Numbered from the stretch's first letter, positions 1 through 11,560 are shown. The stretch is DNA of 64,000 bases from Tragulus kanchil (GCA_022376925.1 JAIOJX010000032.1:99254794-99318793); one strand, 5' to 3'. Notes: generated from the letters alone by a model not told the origin. Translations and numbers: made by a program.

Positions 1-107
1 AGTCAGTTACTAGATTAGATTATGTAAATATTGCAGGACTCTTGATAAGTATATTCCTAAATTGCTTTCTAAAGGGGCAAAACCAATTTTAAGACAGGCA
101 CTCATAA
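1..107 (-). mobile_element. Old L1 (L1ME-like) 3' fragment, duplicate tail
   Basis: The right end of the old L1-like sequence that is complete at about 955-1220. It is present twice because of duplication A. Recognised by the L1 3'-end pattern of a 'ttgctttctaaagggg' type segment followed by a degenerate 'cca-tttacactcc'-like stretch. Family assignment is tentative. Confidence 0.4.
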
Positions 108-271
108 ATTCTGCAGGCATTCATAATTCAGTTAGCCTGTTTTTTTAAAGGCTAACTTTATTACTAATATGTTTGTACTTATCTCTCTTACTGTCATAAA
201 TTGAATGAAACTCAGAAGACTCATTCTGAGACATTCCCTATTTAGTAAAACAGATTTTATATTGGGGACAT

Positions 272-407
272 ATTAAGGACTTACCATATACCATGAACTA
301 TTCTAAGCCCTTAACTATATTTGTACTTTTAATCTCTTGATAATCCCATGAGGCAGACAATAAACCTCTGAAATATTCATTAAGTTGCCTAGAGTCAAAT
401 AGCCGTC
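272..407 (-). repeat. MIR-like element, left part, split by L1
   Basis: Shows the usual reverse-oriented MIR order: a 'ttctaagccctta' motif, 'cccatgaggcagac', then 'taagttgccta'. It is cut at 407 by the L1 insertion and resumes after the right target-site copy at about 2300. A second copy of this part is at 1385-1520 through duplication A. Confidence 0.5.
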
Positions 408-827
408 TTTTTTTTTTTTTTTTAATTCTTTATTTTAAAGGTTTTACAGAGTTTTGTTGTTCACAGACATGTATGTTCCCAGATCAGTCATATGCATATC
501 CATGGTCCTCCCCACCCAGTTCCCCCCATCCCACCCCTCTGGACCATTGCCCCATGCCATTGTAAGCACTCCTATTCCCTTAGCACAATGACAATAACTA
601 TTTTTTCCACACATGACAGTATAGGTTTCCATGTTACTCCCTCCATGCCTCCCTGTCCCTATTTCTTCGCCACAATGTCCCTATGTCTATGCTCTGTTTT
701 TCCATGAGTTCCCTGCATGTGTTATCAAGACCATCCTACTAGATTCCATATATGTGTGTTAGTATACTGTATTTGTCTTTCTCTTTTTGACTTACTTCAC
801 TTTTGATGATAGGTTCTAGAGCCAGCC
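408..827 (-). mobile_element. Truncated duplicate of the L1 3' end
   Basis: Starts with a 16-base T run (the poly-A tail read on the other strand) after the target site caaatagccgtctt at 396-409, then L1 3' UTR-type sequence. It ends abruptly at 827 at the edge of duplication A. This is the same insertion as 1521-2285, not a separate one. The small open frames over it are also duplicated and match nothing recognised. Confidence 0.8.
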
Positions 828-954
828 TTTCTAGTAACTGTTTTTGGTGACTTTAATTTTTAAAAATAGCATTATTTGATGTCTTGATGTTCTTTGAGAA
901 ATAACTTTTTATAATTTCATAATAGTTCATGATATATAGTCCTTATTGATCGGT

Positions 955-1220
955 ACTTAATCTGTTTCCCAATTTTTCCTTACAATGAATAATTCAATAA
1001 CTATGGAGTCTAACATCATGCATGGCATCTGATAGACATTCCATGTATTTTATGAATGAACAAATCAGTCTTTACATGCACTTCTGATAATTTCTTTTGA
1101 ACACATTTCCAAAAGTCAGTTACTAGATTAGATTATGTAAATATTGCAGGACTCTTGATAAGTATATTCCTAAATTGCTTTCTAAAGGGGCAAAACCAAT
1201 TTTAAGACAGGCACTCATAA
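955..1220 (-). mobile_element. Old L1 (L1ME-like) 3' fragment
   Basis: The layout is that of reverse-strand L1 3' sequence: 'ctgtttcccaatttttcc', then an 'aca-cttctgataatttcttt' type segment, then 'aaattgctttctaaaggggc'. It is heavily diverged. The stretch 828-955 just before it is AT-rich and may be more of the same element. Orientation is reliable; the subfamily name is a guess. Confidence 0.5.
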
Positions 1221-1520
1221 ATTCTGCAGGCATTCATAATTCAGTTAGCCTGTTTTTTTAAAGGCTAACTTTATTACTAATATGTTTGTACTTATCTCTC
1301 TTACTGTCATAAATTGAATGAAACTCAGAAGACTCATTCTGAGACATTCCCTATTTAGTAAAACAGATTTTATATTGGGGACATATTAAGGACTTACCAT
1401 ATACCATGAACTATTCTAAGCCCTTAACTATATTTGTACTTTTAATCTCTTGATAATCCCATGAGGCAGACAATAAACCTCTGAAATATTCATTAAGTTG
1501 CCTAGAGTCAAATAGCCGTC

Positions 1521-2285
1521 TTTTTTTTTTTTTTTTAATTCTTTATTTTAAAGGTTTTACAGAGTTTTGTTGTTCACAGACATGTATGTTCCCAGATCAG
1601 TCATATGCATATCCATGGTCCTCCCCACCCAGTTCCCCCCATCCCACCCCTCTGGACCATTGCCCCATGCCATTGTAAGCACTCCTATTCCCTTAGCACA
1701 ATGACAATAACTATTTTTTCCACACATGACAGTATAGGTTTCCATGTTACTCCCTCCATGCCTCCCTGTCCCTATTTCTTCGCCACAATGTCCCTATGTC
1801 TATGCTCTGTTTTTCCATGAGTTCCCTGCATGTGTTATCAAGACCATCCTACTAGATTCCATATATGTGTGTTAGTATACTGTATTTGTCTTTCTCTTTT
1901 TGACTTACTTCACTTTTGATGATAGGTTCTAGAGCCAGCCACTTTATTAGGACTGAGTCTTCTGCATTTCTTTTAACAGCTGAGTAGTATTCCATTATAT
2001 ATATGTACCCAAACTTCTGTATCCATTCATTCGTCGATGGACATCTAGGTTGCTTTCATGTTCTGGCTATTGTATAGAGAGCTGCAATGAACACTGGGGT
2101 ACAGGTGCTTCTTTCACTTTTGATTTCATCAGGATATAGGCCTAGTAGTGGAATTACTGGGTCATAGGGTGCTTCTATTTTTAGTTTTTTAAGAAATCTC
2201 CATACTGTCTTCAATAGAGGCTGTATCAATTTACATTCCCACCAACAATGAAAGAGGGTTCCCTTTTCTCCACACCCTCTCCAGC
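1521..2285 (-). mobile_element. 5'-truncated L1 with intact target-site duplication
   Basis: The one uninterrupted copy of this insertion. It runs from a poly-T tract (3' tail on the minus strand) to 'ctctccag', and is flanked by the 14-bp direct repeat caaatagccgtctt at 1509-1522 and 2286-2299. The interior has L1 3' signatures read in reverse, such as 'gagtagtattccattatata' and 'ggcta-ttgtatagagagctgcaatgaac'. About 765 bp, so only the 3' end was copied. It landed inside a MIR-like element. No intact ORF2. Confidence 0.85.
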
Positions 2286-3782
2286 CAAATAGCCGTCTTA
2301 TGATGGGGTCTGCACTCTATTTCACACCCAGTGGTTTATAGGTGTGAATAAAACAATCAAATGAAGAGTTAATTATGATCTGGTGTGGTGAATGCTATGA
2401 GAAGAATGTAAACAAATCAGAAAATCACAGAGAACTCTGAAGAGTTCCAGGAAAGACTCACTGAGAACCTTAAAGGATAAATGGGAGTTTGCCAGGAAAA
2501 CAAAATGGAAACCCACAACAGGCAAAGAGAACAACAGATACTCAGCATAGAACAGAGAAAGCAGGTGGTGTGGTGCGGTAGGGGGAAGGGGGAAGGAGAA
2601 AGAAACCTAGGATGTTTAAGGTGCTACAACTAATGAAAGGAGTGATAATAGTTAATACAGGGCCTTGGTTCAAATCCAGCTCTTATAATCAGTCATATGC
2701 ATATCCATGGTCCTCCCCACCCAGTTCCCCCCATCCCACCCCTCTGGACCATTGCCCCATGCCATTGTAAGCACTCCTATTCCCTTAGCACAATGACAAT
2801 AACTATTTTTTCCACACATGACAGTATAGGTTTCCATGTTACTCCCTCCATGCCTCCCTGTCCCTATTTCTTCGCCACAATGTCCCTATGTCTATGCTCT
2901 GTTTTTCCATGAGTTCCCTGCATGTGTTATCAAGACCATCCTACTAGATTCCATATATGTGTGTTAGTATACTGTATTTGTCTTTCTCTTTTTGACTTAC
3001 TTCACTTTTGATGATAGGTTCTAGAGCCAGCCACTTTATTAGGACTGAGTCTTCTGCATTTCTTTTAACAGCTGAGTAGTATTCCATTATATATATGTAC
3101 CCAAACTTCTGTATCCATTCATTCGTCGATGGACATCTAGGTTGCTTTCATGTTCTGGCTATTGTATAGAGAGCTGCAATGAACACTGGGGTACAGGTGC
3201 TTCTTTCACTTTTGATTTCATCAGGATATAGGCCTAGTAGTGGAATTACTGGGTCATAGGGTGCTTCTATTTTTAGTTTTTTAAGAAATCTCCATACTGT
3301 CTTCAATAGAGGCTGTATCAATTTACATTCCCACCAACAATGAAAGAGGGTTCCCTTTTCTCCACACCCTCTCCAGCCAAATAGCCGTCTTATGATGGGG
3401 TCTGCACTCTATTTCACACCCAGTGGTTTATAGGTGTGAATAAAACAATCAAATGAAGAGTTAATTATGATCTGGTGTGGTGAATGCTATGAGAAGAATG
3501 TAAACAAATCAGAAAATCACAGAGAACTCTGAAGAGTTCCAGGAAAGACTCACTGAGAACCTTAAAGGATAAATGGGAGTTTGCCAGGAAAACAAAATGG
3601 AAACCCACAACAGGCAAAGAGAACAACAGATACTCAGCATAGAACAGAGAAAGCAGGTGGTGTGGTGCGGTAGGGGGAAGGGGGAAGGAGAAAGAAACCT
3701 AGGATGTTTAAGGTGCTACAACTAATGAAAGGAGTGATAATAGTTAATACAGGGCCTTGGTTCAAATCCAGCTCTTATAATC
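1599..3782. repeat. Direct tandem duplication B (unit 1092 bp)
   Basis: 1599-2690 is repeated head to tail at 2691-3782. The copies abut, and the join has a short shared 'atc'/'atcag'. Copy 2 therefore begins in mid L1 right after a non-L1 sequence ('gctcttataatc'), which no transposition event explains. It chains with duplication A, so the segment 1599-1940 occurs three times (near 486, 1599 and 2691). Confidence 0.93.
2691..3377 (-). mobile_element. Truncated duplicate of the same L1
   Basis: A repeat of 1599-2285 created by duplication B. It lacks the poly-T end but has the right-hand target site (3378-3391). It should not be counted as another L1 insertion. Confidence 0.85.
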
Positions 3783-3992
3783 ATCAGCCATCTGACCTTG
3801 TGATGCTTAATGTGACAGAATATATGGAAACTTAGCTGAGTGCCTGGCAGAGCAAACCCTCAGTCATTGTTCACTGGTGGTGTTGGCTGTGGATATGGTC
3901 TAACTTGGGGTGAGAGACACAGTTTAGGACAGGAATACCTGAAATCCCACCATCTGGGCATCTACCCACTCTGACGAAATTTAAGGTAATGA
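3783..3992. other. Unique sequence, MIR-like start
   Basis: Continues a degraded MIR-like segment that begins near 3755 ('caaatccagctcttat', 'catctgaccttgtg'). Beyond about 3850 I recognise nothing. Confidence 0.3.
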
Positions 3993-4352
3993 GTGTCAAA
4001 GAACTGACGCCTTTAAACTGTGGTGCTGGAGAAGACTCCTGAGGTTTCCTTGGATAGCAAGGAAGTCAAACCAGTCAAACTTAAGGAAAATCAACCCTAA
4101 ATACTCATTGAAAGGACTGATGCTGAATCTCCAGTATTTTGGTCATCTGATGCAAAGAGCCAACTCATTGGAAAAGTCCCTGATGCTGGGAAAGATTGAG
4201 GGCAGGAGGAGGAGAAGGCATCAGAGAATGAGCTGGCTGGATAGAAACACCAATGCAATGGACGTGAACTTGAGCAAACGTCAGGAGGTGATGAGGGACA
4301 CGGAGGCCTGACATGCTACAGTCCATGAGGTGGCAACTGAACACACAAACGC
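3993..4352 (+). mobile_element. BovB LINE (RTE clade) 3' end
   Basis: Matches the 3' end of the ruminant BovB retrotransposon in order: an 'aactgtggtgctggagaaga' motif, 'ggaagtcaaaccagtcaa', 'ggtcatctgatgcaaagagc', 'gatgctgggaaagattgag', and the closing 'cagtccatgaggt'. It ends near 'ctgaacacaca'. The copy is 5'-truncated and diverged. BovB is a ruminant hallmark (also found in snakes through horizontal transfer). Confidence 0.85.
4108..4311 (+). pseudogene. Broken BovB ORF2 C-terminal fragment
   Basis: The plus-strand frame keeps recognisable BovB C-terminal residues: LQYFGHLM, SLEKSLMLGKIEGRRRR, QRMSWLD. The frame ends where the conserved Trp after the acidic EA motif has become TGA. Only the region downstream of the reverse-transcriptase domain survives, so it encodes no activity. 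The apparent start is a TTG inside the old ORF and has no meaning. Confidence 0.75.
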
Positions 4353-4844
4353 ACTTATTTGGAGCGAAGATTAACCATGTTTCAGAACAAAGGAACACAG
4401 CCTGAAAGTTACCTTGGACAGAGAAAACAAGGTGATGTGAGGACTGGAGAGTGTGGCATAAGGGTGGAGAGATGAGCAGACAAGACGTGTTCCACCTCCA
4501 AAGTGAAAGGATATCTAGGGATACGTTAATGAATAGTCAGTGAAAATGCCCGACTCTGGGTTCACACTAGCCCACACCACATGGTAACAATGGGAAGTGG
4601 CCCAATTAGATTTGTATTTTTTCAAAGATAAGTGAATAGTGGATTGGGGAAAGTGGAAGGGAAACAAAGATGGAGAGGAGAAGAGAAAGACCTACCGTCG
4701 TCTCCATCTAAGAGAAAAACACTGCTAGTTTGGATGGTGGCAGTTACCACAGATATTTGAAAAATATTCAGGAAGTGGACTTTGCCTTTGAGATAGACTT
4801 AATGGGATCGGTGACAAGAGAGAAAGGAGCCAGGGATTATTCCT
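4353..4844. other. Unique sequence, nothing recognised
   Basis: Purine-rich, moderately GC sequence with no repeat family or coding pattern that I can name. Confidence 0.4.
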
Positions 4845-7186
4845 AGGTTTCTGGTTTGAGGAGCAGAGTAGATGTAGATGCATTTCCTAAGATGAGGACG
4901 CTGGGGGAAGATTGTGTTCGGGGGCTATGATGACATGTTTAGTTTGCTGAATGAGTGGTGAGACTTTATGCTGTACATCAAGATGTGTTTCTGGCTTTTA
5001 GTGCAGAGATGGGAAGGGTATAGGAGGAAGGTGTGAAAGGCTCTGAAATAGGGTAAAAGACAAGATCTCTGTTAGCTATTATGTGCTGCAATAACCCTTG
5101 CTGTGTTTATTGCCCATTTAATAGAGTGTACATTACAACCCACAGGGATAATCAAGAGATGGGAGATGTTGAATGAGATGCGGAGATACCATAGGTGGGA
5201 AATTTGTTTCACTGTGAAAGGTTCTCATTTATGAAAATGGATTCAGGATAAATCTCAGGCCCTGCCTCCCTCCATCTCTCCTTCCTTATCCTCCTTTCCT
5301 CAACTCTAGCTTTTAGGCCAGGGTGTTGGGAGGCAGAGAACCATTTTGAAAAGATAGGTACATTAGAGGAGAGAGAGCGGGGATGAGGAGAGATTCTCCC
5401 AGGGATCATAGGGTCAGTTATTTTTATCTGACGGGAGATGACATGCTAAGTATTGGAAGTCATCTTTGCAGCCATTTTCCTTGAAAGAGAATAGTCATGG
5501 TGCCCTTCTGACCAGTGATCAAACCCTTCTTGACCCAAAGTTAACTGTGTTACATTCTGATGCTTTTTTCTCCACTTTTCTAGCCTTGGTTTGCTCCTCT
5601 GTAAAGGGGGGATAATAATAACTTCTACACTGAGTTGCTGTGATAAATGAAACTTGATTAGATACCAGCTGTTAAATGCCAGAGGTAGTGGTGGTCATGT
5701 CGTACGTGTTAATTCCTTCCTGTTTCCCCCTCTTTTCTTTCCTTACTTTGGAGAATCTGGCCTTGAGCTGGGCTTTAAAGGAACCACATTGCACGTGAGG
5801 AGTCCATGTCTAGGATCACTGTCTTCCTGGATGATTATCCTGGGACCTTGACCAGAGTGGGTAGACTGTCTCTATTGGCAAAGATTCACGTTGGCTACTG
5901 ATGACCATCATGGGGTTTGGCTCGTCTAGGCAGTCCTTTGCGGAAACTTGGCTGCTTTCAGGTGTCTTGGGGGAACAGCAGCATCTGGTGGCTGCCTGAA
6001 CAGTAACCCGGCTGGCAGGTTTCTGGTTTGAGGAGCAGAGTAGATGTAGATGCATTTCCTAAGATGAGGACGCTGGGGGAAGATTGTGTTCGGGGGCTAT
6101 GATGACATGTTTAGTTTGCTGAATGAGTGGTGAGACTTTATGCTGTACATCAAGATGTGTTTCTGGCTTTTAGTGCAGAGATGGGAAGGGTATAGGAGGA
6201 AGGTGTGAAAGGCTCTGAAATAGGGTAAAAGACAAGATCTCTGTTAGCTATTATGTGCTGCAATAACCCTTGCTGTGTTTATTGCCCATTTAATAGAGTG
6301 TACATTACAACCCACAGGGATAATCAAGAGATGGGAGATGTTGAATGAGATGCGGAGATACCATAGGTGGGAAATTTGTTTCACTGTGAAAGGTTCTCAT
6401 TTATGAAAATGGATTCAGGATAAATCTCAGGCCCTGCCTCCCTCCATCTCTCCTTCCTTATCCTCCTTTCCTCAACTCTAGCTTTTAGGCCAGGGTGTTG
6501 GGAGGCAGAGAACCATTTTGAAAAGATAGGTACATTAGAGGAGAGAGAGCGGGGATGAGGAGAGATTCTCCCAGGGATCATAGGGTCAGTTATTTTTATC
6601 TGACGGGAGATGACATGCTAAGTATTGGAAGTCATCTTTGCAGCCATTTTCCTTGAAAGAGAATAGTCATGGTGCCCTTCTGACCAGTGATCAAACCCTT
6701 CTTGACCCAAAGTTAACTGTGTTACATTCTGATGCTTTTTTCTCCACTTTTCTAGCCTTGGTTTGCTCCTCTGTAAAGGGGGGATAATAATAACTTCTAC
6801 ACTGAGTTGCTGTGATAAATGAAACTTGATTAGATACCAGCTGTTAAATGCCAGAGGTAGTGGTGGTCATGTCGTACGTGTTAATTCCTTCCTGTTTCCC
6901 CCTCTTTTCTTTCCTTACTTTGGAGAATCTGGCCTTGAGCTGGGCTTTAAAGGAACCACATTGCACGTGAGGAGTCCATGTCTAGGATCACTGTCTTCCT
7001 GGATGATTATCCTGGGACCTTGACCAGAGTGGGTAGACTGTCTCTATTGGCAAAGATTCACGTTGGCTACTGATGACCATCATGGGGTTTGGCTCGTCTA
7101 GGCAGTCCTTTGCGGAAACTTGGCTGCTTTCAGGTGTCTTGGGGGAACAGCAGCATCTGGTGGCTGCCTGAACAGTAACCCGGCTG
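4845..7186. repeat. Direct tandem duplication C (unit 1172 bp)
   Basis: 4845-6016 is repeated at 6017-7186. The interior looks identical, including paired small open frames at 5209/6381 and 5654/6826. The join shares 'caggt', and copy 1 ends 'ggctggcagg' where copy 2 reads 'ggctgcagg'. It contains a MIR-like segment and otherwise unique sequence. No gene is recognised in either copy. Confidence 0.92.
5570..5655 (+). repeat. MIR fragment (also at 6742-6827)
   Basis: Carries the MIR core sequence 'cctctgtaaaggggg-ataataataa' followed by a 'gagttgctgtgataa' motif. The second copy is the result of duplication C. Confidence 0.55.
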
Positions 7187-7354
7187 CAGGCTTCAGGGGG
7201 AGCAAATCAACAGCATCTGTGTTTCTCCAACAAAACAGCAGGGCTATTAAAATAGCTCTTAGGCACCATCTATCACTGCACTGTCTTTCTTGTTTGCACA
7301 GGCTGCAACTGGAGAAATGCGGCTCTGGAGGTCCTGATGGGTTGGTGGAGCACT

Positions 7355-7460
7355 AGAATGTGAATAAGGAGACTTGGTCTCATGTCCAGGCTTTGCCAGC
7401 TCCAGGGTGACTTTGACCAAGTCACTTGGACTCTCTGGGCCTGTTTTCATGATCTTAAAT
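7355..7460 (+). repeat. MIR fragment
   Basis: Has the MIR order 'gacttggtctc', 'tgactttgaccaagtcac' and 'ctctctgggcctg'. Degenerate, with no poly-A end visible. Confidence 0.5.
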
Positions 7461-7647
7461 TCCCAGAGGCTTTCTTTGGTGTCAAGTGACAGTTGCTGCT
7501 TGGGGAATATAGGTAGCATTCATCACAGCAGGCTTCTTCATTACATAACACTGGAAACTTTGTTCCATTTCTCTCTGACTTAGTTTCCTCATCTGAAAGC
7601 AGGGATGGTGATGGCACCATAAAGAATGGTTCTTAAAAATTAACTGG

Positions 7648-7914
7648 AAGGGCTTCCCTGGTGGTCCAGTGGATAAAGAGTCTACCTTGCACTGCAAGGG
7701 GCGCCGGTTCGATCCCTGGCACGGGAAGATCCCACATGCCCCAGAGTGGCTGGACTGGTGTGTTCAATTAAGAGTCAACACTCTGGAGTGCATGTGCCCA
7801 GAGCCGGTGCTCTGCTACAGGAGAGGCCACTGCAATGCGAGGCCCGCACAGGTCAAAGAACAAAGATGGATGAAAAATAAATAAATGAAAGACCAATAAG
7901 AAAGTGCCCTCCCC
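7648..7914 (+). mobile_element. CHR-type tRNA-derived SINE, full length with TSD
   Basis: A tRNA-Glu-like head begins 'gggcttccctggtggtccag' and has a B-box-like 'ggttcgatccctgg' near 7708, followed by a unique body and a tail with 'ggatgaaaaataaataaat' and 'gaccaata'. It is bounded by an 11-bp perfect direct repeat, aaattaactgg, at 7637-7647 and 7915-7925, so both ends are intact. It resembles the copies at 14142 and 24137, including the tail. The tRNA-like part is only an internal pol III promoter relic. Confidence 0.85.
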
Positions 7915-7925
7915 AAATTAACTGG

Positions 7926-8640
7926 GATACTGATTATAGAGTCCTAGACCTGATTCCTGACACATAATGAGCACTCAACAAATGTCAGATGCCTTTCTAC
8001 CCTTTAGTCATAATAGTGCTTAATATCTGTGCTGCAGTATAGGGCTACTACTGTTTAGTCTGAGCATAGATTCTAAAATCATGTTAGCAGTCATTATGAT
8101 CAAGCATGATGAAGTATTCCCACCTCTGCACTCTAGCGTGTTAATTTCTCATAGATGCTTCTGCACGTATTGATCCATTTGCCAAAAAACACACCACCTT
8201 CACTCATTCTGCAAGGCTGAGCACATATGATTCTCCCCCGTGAAACGACAGACCCTCTCTAAGGAGATCTGATGGCTCATTTAGTGAAAATGAACCCAGA
8301 CCCCTCAAGTTTAACAAAAAATGGAGACAATAGACTTGATAAGGAGTGAGAGGATTATCCTCTCTGCTCAGGACATGTATTATCCTATACAAGTCTGTCA
8401 ACCATATGAGAGGATGAGGGTGGGCCTCATCCCTGGAGGATGTGCTTGTCAATCTTTCTATCTCTTCTGCTTCCTTGTATGTACTCCTTTTTAATGAATA
8501 ACTTGGTGTCTGGTACATAGTAGGTATCATGAGGGTGATGTATGTTTGCAGAATGAATGACATGCGTATCTCATCGTGCACTCATTTTTCATGGAGCATC
8601 TCCTGTGTCAAGGAGGCAGGCGGCCTGAAGCTTCTTTTCA
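7926..8640. other. Unique sequence with L2/MIR-like scraps
   Basis: Short 'cacataatgagcactcaaca' (7961) and 'ggtacatagtagg' (8512) motifs resemble L2 3' tails. A 125-codon minus-strand frame (8204-8581) has no recognisable domain and low-complexity composition; I do not call it a gene. Confidence 0.35.
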
Positions 8641-9120
8641 TATTATTAAGCTATGTAGATTTTACTTTCTAGATGAGGTTAATTGATTCTTAATGGGATG
8701 GTGGGAGTGCAGGCAACACAATTTATACTTCCTTAAGGCTTCATTTTATACCTCAAACAGGCATTCCTTACTTCAGTGTGATATTGTAGACAATACTGTG
8801 TGAATTTATTGCAATCTGAAATCACTGCATCACAATTACAGTGCTTATTATTATGTTTGCAGTTGTTTAATGCTACTTTATATTTCTACATTTTGTATTC
8901 TAATGCATTAGGCTGCAGAAGAGTCCAATTCATATTCTTCTGCTTGGGATTTTAAATAGGTTAATAGTATGCAAATACAAGGCACATTTTTGCATTCTGT
9001 TACAAACATCGTACACAGATATTGCTATGCTGTTTGGGCAAAATGTAATGAAATGTAATTTAATATGATACTTTCAAGCACATTAGATTGTTCCTGAGGG
9101 TTTTGTGACCGTGGTCCTAA
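8640..9120. other. Repeat-free AT-rich block, candidate regulatory DNA
   Basis: No repeat signature. It has dense homeodomain-like TAAT cores and a perfect POU octamer, atgcaaat, at 8969-8976. This composition is common in deeply conserved non-coding elements, but conservation cannot be judged from one genome. From 9120 to 9760 I see only an A/T-rich 'cactcattcatttattcatt' stretch and nothing nameable. Confidence 0.25.
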
Positions 9121-9759
9121 ACTGTGTTAAACCATAGCTCAAACTAGTCTGAGCAAAATGAGTTTCTTTCCTCATTTTACTGCCCTTTCTGAGTTCAATG
9201 ACTTTTTGTTGCCCATGCTGAATGAGGTTTGGGGTTTCCTGTGGTTAGGATAGGCTAGAAATGAGTTTGAAAATATTCAGCTCCCTTTGTGAGAATATAT
9301 TGCTATTTCTGCTTTTAGTAGGCTCCTCAATTCACCAACCATTCTGTTTATTAATTCACCAAACTCACTCACTCATTCATTTATTCATTCCACTCTACAT
9401 CTTGCTCTGTGCTCGCAGCATTAATCTTCCTGTTTACCCACACTCCTCCCCGAGATAGAAACTGTGTGGTCCTGGGCCAGGCTGCCTGACCACAGAGTAG
9501 GACCGTGCCTGACTTTTAGAAGGAGCTGCATACCTGAGAAAAGGAAGAATGGATGTGAGTTCTATGTAGTGGAGATTTCTTTATTTTAAGGATAAGATAA
9601 AGCTGTCATGTGTGTATTGCCACGTTGGACATGCAGTACTCAGTGTTCATATGGGAAATGTATAAATGAACCGGTCTCCAAATTAACAACATAGAAACTA
9701 AATGCCTTTGTTTCTTTGCAGATTTAAATCATATGCCATTAGCACCTAGGAAAGGGCAT

Positions 9760-9976
9760 GCGTGTGCTGTCACTCAGTAGTGTCTGACCCTGTGCTACCC
9801 TGCAGATTGTAGCCCACCAGACTCCTCCGTCCATGGAATTCTCCAGGCAGGAATCCTGGAGTGGGTTACTGTTTCCTCCTCCAGGGCATCTTCCCAGCCC
9901 AGGAATTGAAGCCATGTCTCTTAGGTCTCCTGCATTGGCAGGCAGGTTCTTTGGCACGAGTGTCACCTGGGAAGGC
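9760..9976 (-). mobile_element. Bov-tA SINE
   Basis: Reverse-oriented ruminant SINE. It shows 'gattgtagcccaccagactc', 'ccatggaattctccaggcag', 'gagtgggttactgtttcc', the tRNA-like 'ggaattgaa' region and the terminal 'cacctgggaaggc'. Nearly full length and moderately diverged. Confidence 0.88.
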
Positions 9977-10984
9977 CAAGAAGGGTGACTAGTACGTAAG
10001 AAGTATTTAATGTGACCTTGTTTCTAAAGAAAGATAGTAGAATTTCAAGCCATAATATGGAATAGCCACAGTCAAGTAAACCCAGGAGGGGAAGCTTTAT
10101 AAAATCCTGACTTTGTATGCCCTGGAAGAGGATTGAGCCCAGCTCTTCTTTGGGCCCAGACACTACTGTTTAGAAAGTACTTCTCACGCGCTTTGTTCCC
10201 TCTTTCCTCTGCTCTAAAGAGCTTCTGTCCTCCTCCCTGCCTGGCTGCCTGACCTTTCATGAGGTGTGTCATCTGTGGTCAAGTATGTTTTGTCAGGATT
10301 CACAGTGGAGAAGAAAAAGAAGGGAATCTTAGCAGCTCTGCTTCCCTCTCTCCTAAGCCCACAGTGGCTCCCTTAGCCAGTTATGGATGGACCCCAGACA
10401 TCTCCAGCCCCTGTCCTATCCCTCTTCTTCCCTTTCCTAATGCCCAGGCTTCTGAGCTCAGTTCCCTTTGAAATACAGACAAATCAACTCCAGTCCTCTC
10501 AGTAATCGAGGACTCAGGAGAGAACAAATAGAAAGTCTGCTGCTACTCTGATTCCCTCTATCTTTTCCCTCTTGGCCCCTCCACAAATTGAATCCTCTCC
10601 ATTGACTGCACATCTACATTTCAGCAGGCAAGCTGCAATTATTCAATGACAGCAGGCCCGGATTTCACCGCGGAAGATCCGGGGCTGGCTGAGATGACCC
10701 AGGCGTGACCATCCTCTGTCAGCAGTGCCGGAGAGAGGCATCTGACTTAAAGTCACACAGCAGTGGAGAGCACCACTGTCTCACCCTCCTAAGTCACTCA
10801 AAATGCTAGGACAAGCATGGCCCAAGAAAGGCTGACAGAACTCTCCCGTAGACCCCTCTTTCCTGACCCATCAATAAGGTCCCAGAGATGGCTCTTACTA
10901 CTGTCCTTGTGACAAGAATAGCTGGTTGGTGGTGTGAACTTTTTTCTTTTATTTATTGGCCCACATTTTAAAACTTGGAAGAGA
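9977..10984. other. Unique sequence, nothing recognised
   Basis: Moderate GC, with a few CpGs near 10660-10730. The open frames of 66-70 codons at 9963-10471 are overlapping and have no domain character. No clear repeat. Confidence 0.35.
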
Positions 10985-11115
10985 GATGAGAGTTAGTCCC
11001 CCACACCCTGCTCCTCTGTTCCCTGCCCTCCCTTCACCTAGTTAAGTGGACTTGTTCAGTCTGAAACACTATTTCCTCAGGGTGTCTTCTGTGATTCCTG
11101 CATCTCACTCAGACA
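10985..11115 (-). repeat. Possible L2 fragment
   Basis: Shows a loose L2 3'-like series: 'ctgttccctgccctccc', 'actatttcctcaggg', 'gatt-cctgcatctcac'. Very diverged. Confidence 0.3.
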
Positions 11116-11129
11116 GGACTGCCATGGTC

Positions 11130-11560
11130 TATTTTTTTTTTTTCCAACTTTTACTTTTATTCCTAAATGACAATTATCATTTTAAACATTTTTTATTGTG
11201 GTAAAAATCACTGCATATAAAACATACTATAGTAACCATATTTGCCTGTAAAGTTCAGTGGCAGGAAGTCCATCCACAGGGTTGTGCCAGCCTCACCATC
11301 ATCTACGTCCGGAACTTTTCACCTTCCCAAACTGAAACTCTGTCTGCATTCAAATTTCCTACCCCCCACCCCACCCTCAGCTTCTACCAATGTACTTTCT
11401 ATGAACTTGACTCTTCTAGGTATTGCATATAAATGGAATCAAAGAGTATTTGTCTGCACCTCATGCATGTTGGCATGACTTTTTAAGGTTAACTTATGTC
11501 CTACAAACAGGTTGCACTTTTTTTCCCCACTGTGCTATACAGTAGCTTCCCATAGTCTTA
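11130..11560 (-). mobile_element. Old L1M 3' end
   Basis: Begins with a T run and 'ttttattgtggtaaaaatca', then 'gtaaagttcagtggca', 'catccacagggttgtgcc', 'cccaaactgaaactctgt', 'ggtattgcatataaatgg'. This is the classic order of an L1M 3' region read in reverse. No coding capacity remains. Confidence 0.75.

Larger units (their letters stand above)
1..1940. repeat. Direct tandem duplication A (unit 1113 bp)
   Basis: Bases 1-827 recur at 1114-1940 with an exact offset of 1113. The sequence before the second copy (828-1113) would lie left of the window in copy 1, so the window opens inside copy 1 and copy 2 is 828-1940. Copy 1 stops abruptly at 827 inside an L1, where copy 2 continues normally. 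Both copies carry the same poly-T run and target site, so this is not two independent L1 insertions. Probably an unmerged contig overlap. Confidence 0.93.

Noticed and set aside
408..3377. Three independent L1 insertions in a hot spot
   Set aside because: All share one target site and exact flanks at offsets of 1113 and 1092, so they are duplicates of one insertion.
7648..7720. tRNA gene at the head of the CHR SINE (also in the other CHR and Bov-tA copies)
   Set aside because: The A/B-box-like parts belong to SINEs; no cloverleaf with intact anticodon arm and acceptor stem is seen.
8204..8581. 125-codon minus-strand frame as a gene
   Set aside because: No motif or coding-like composition; consistent with chance in low-stop sequence.
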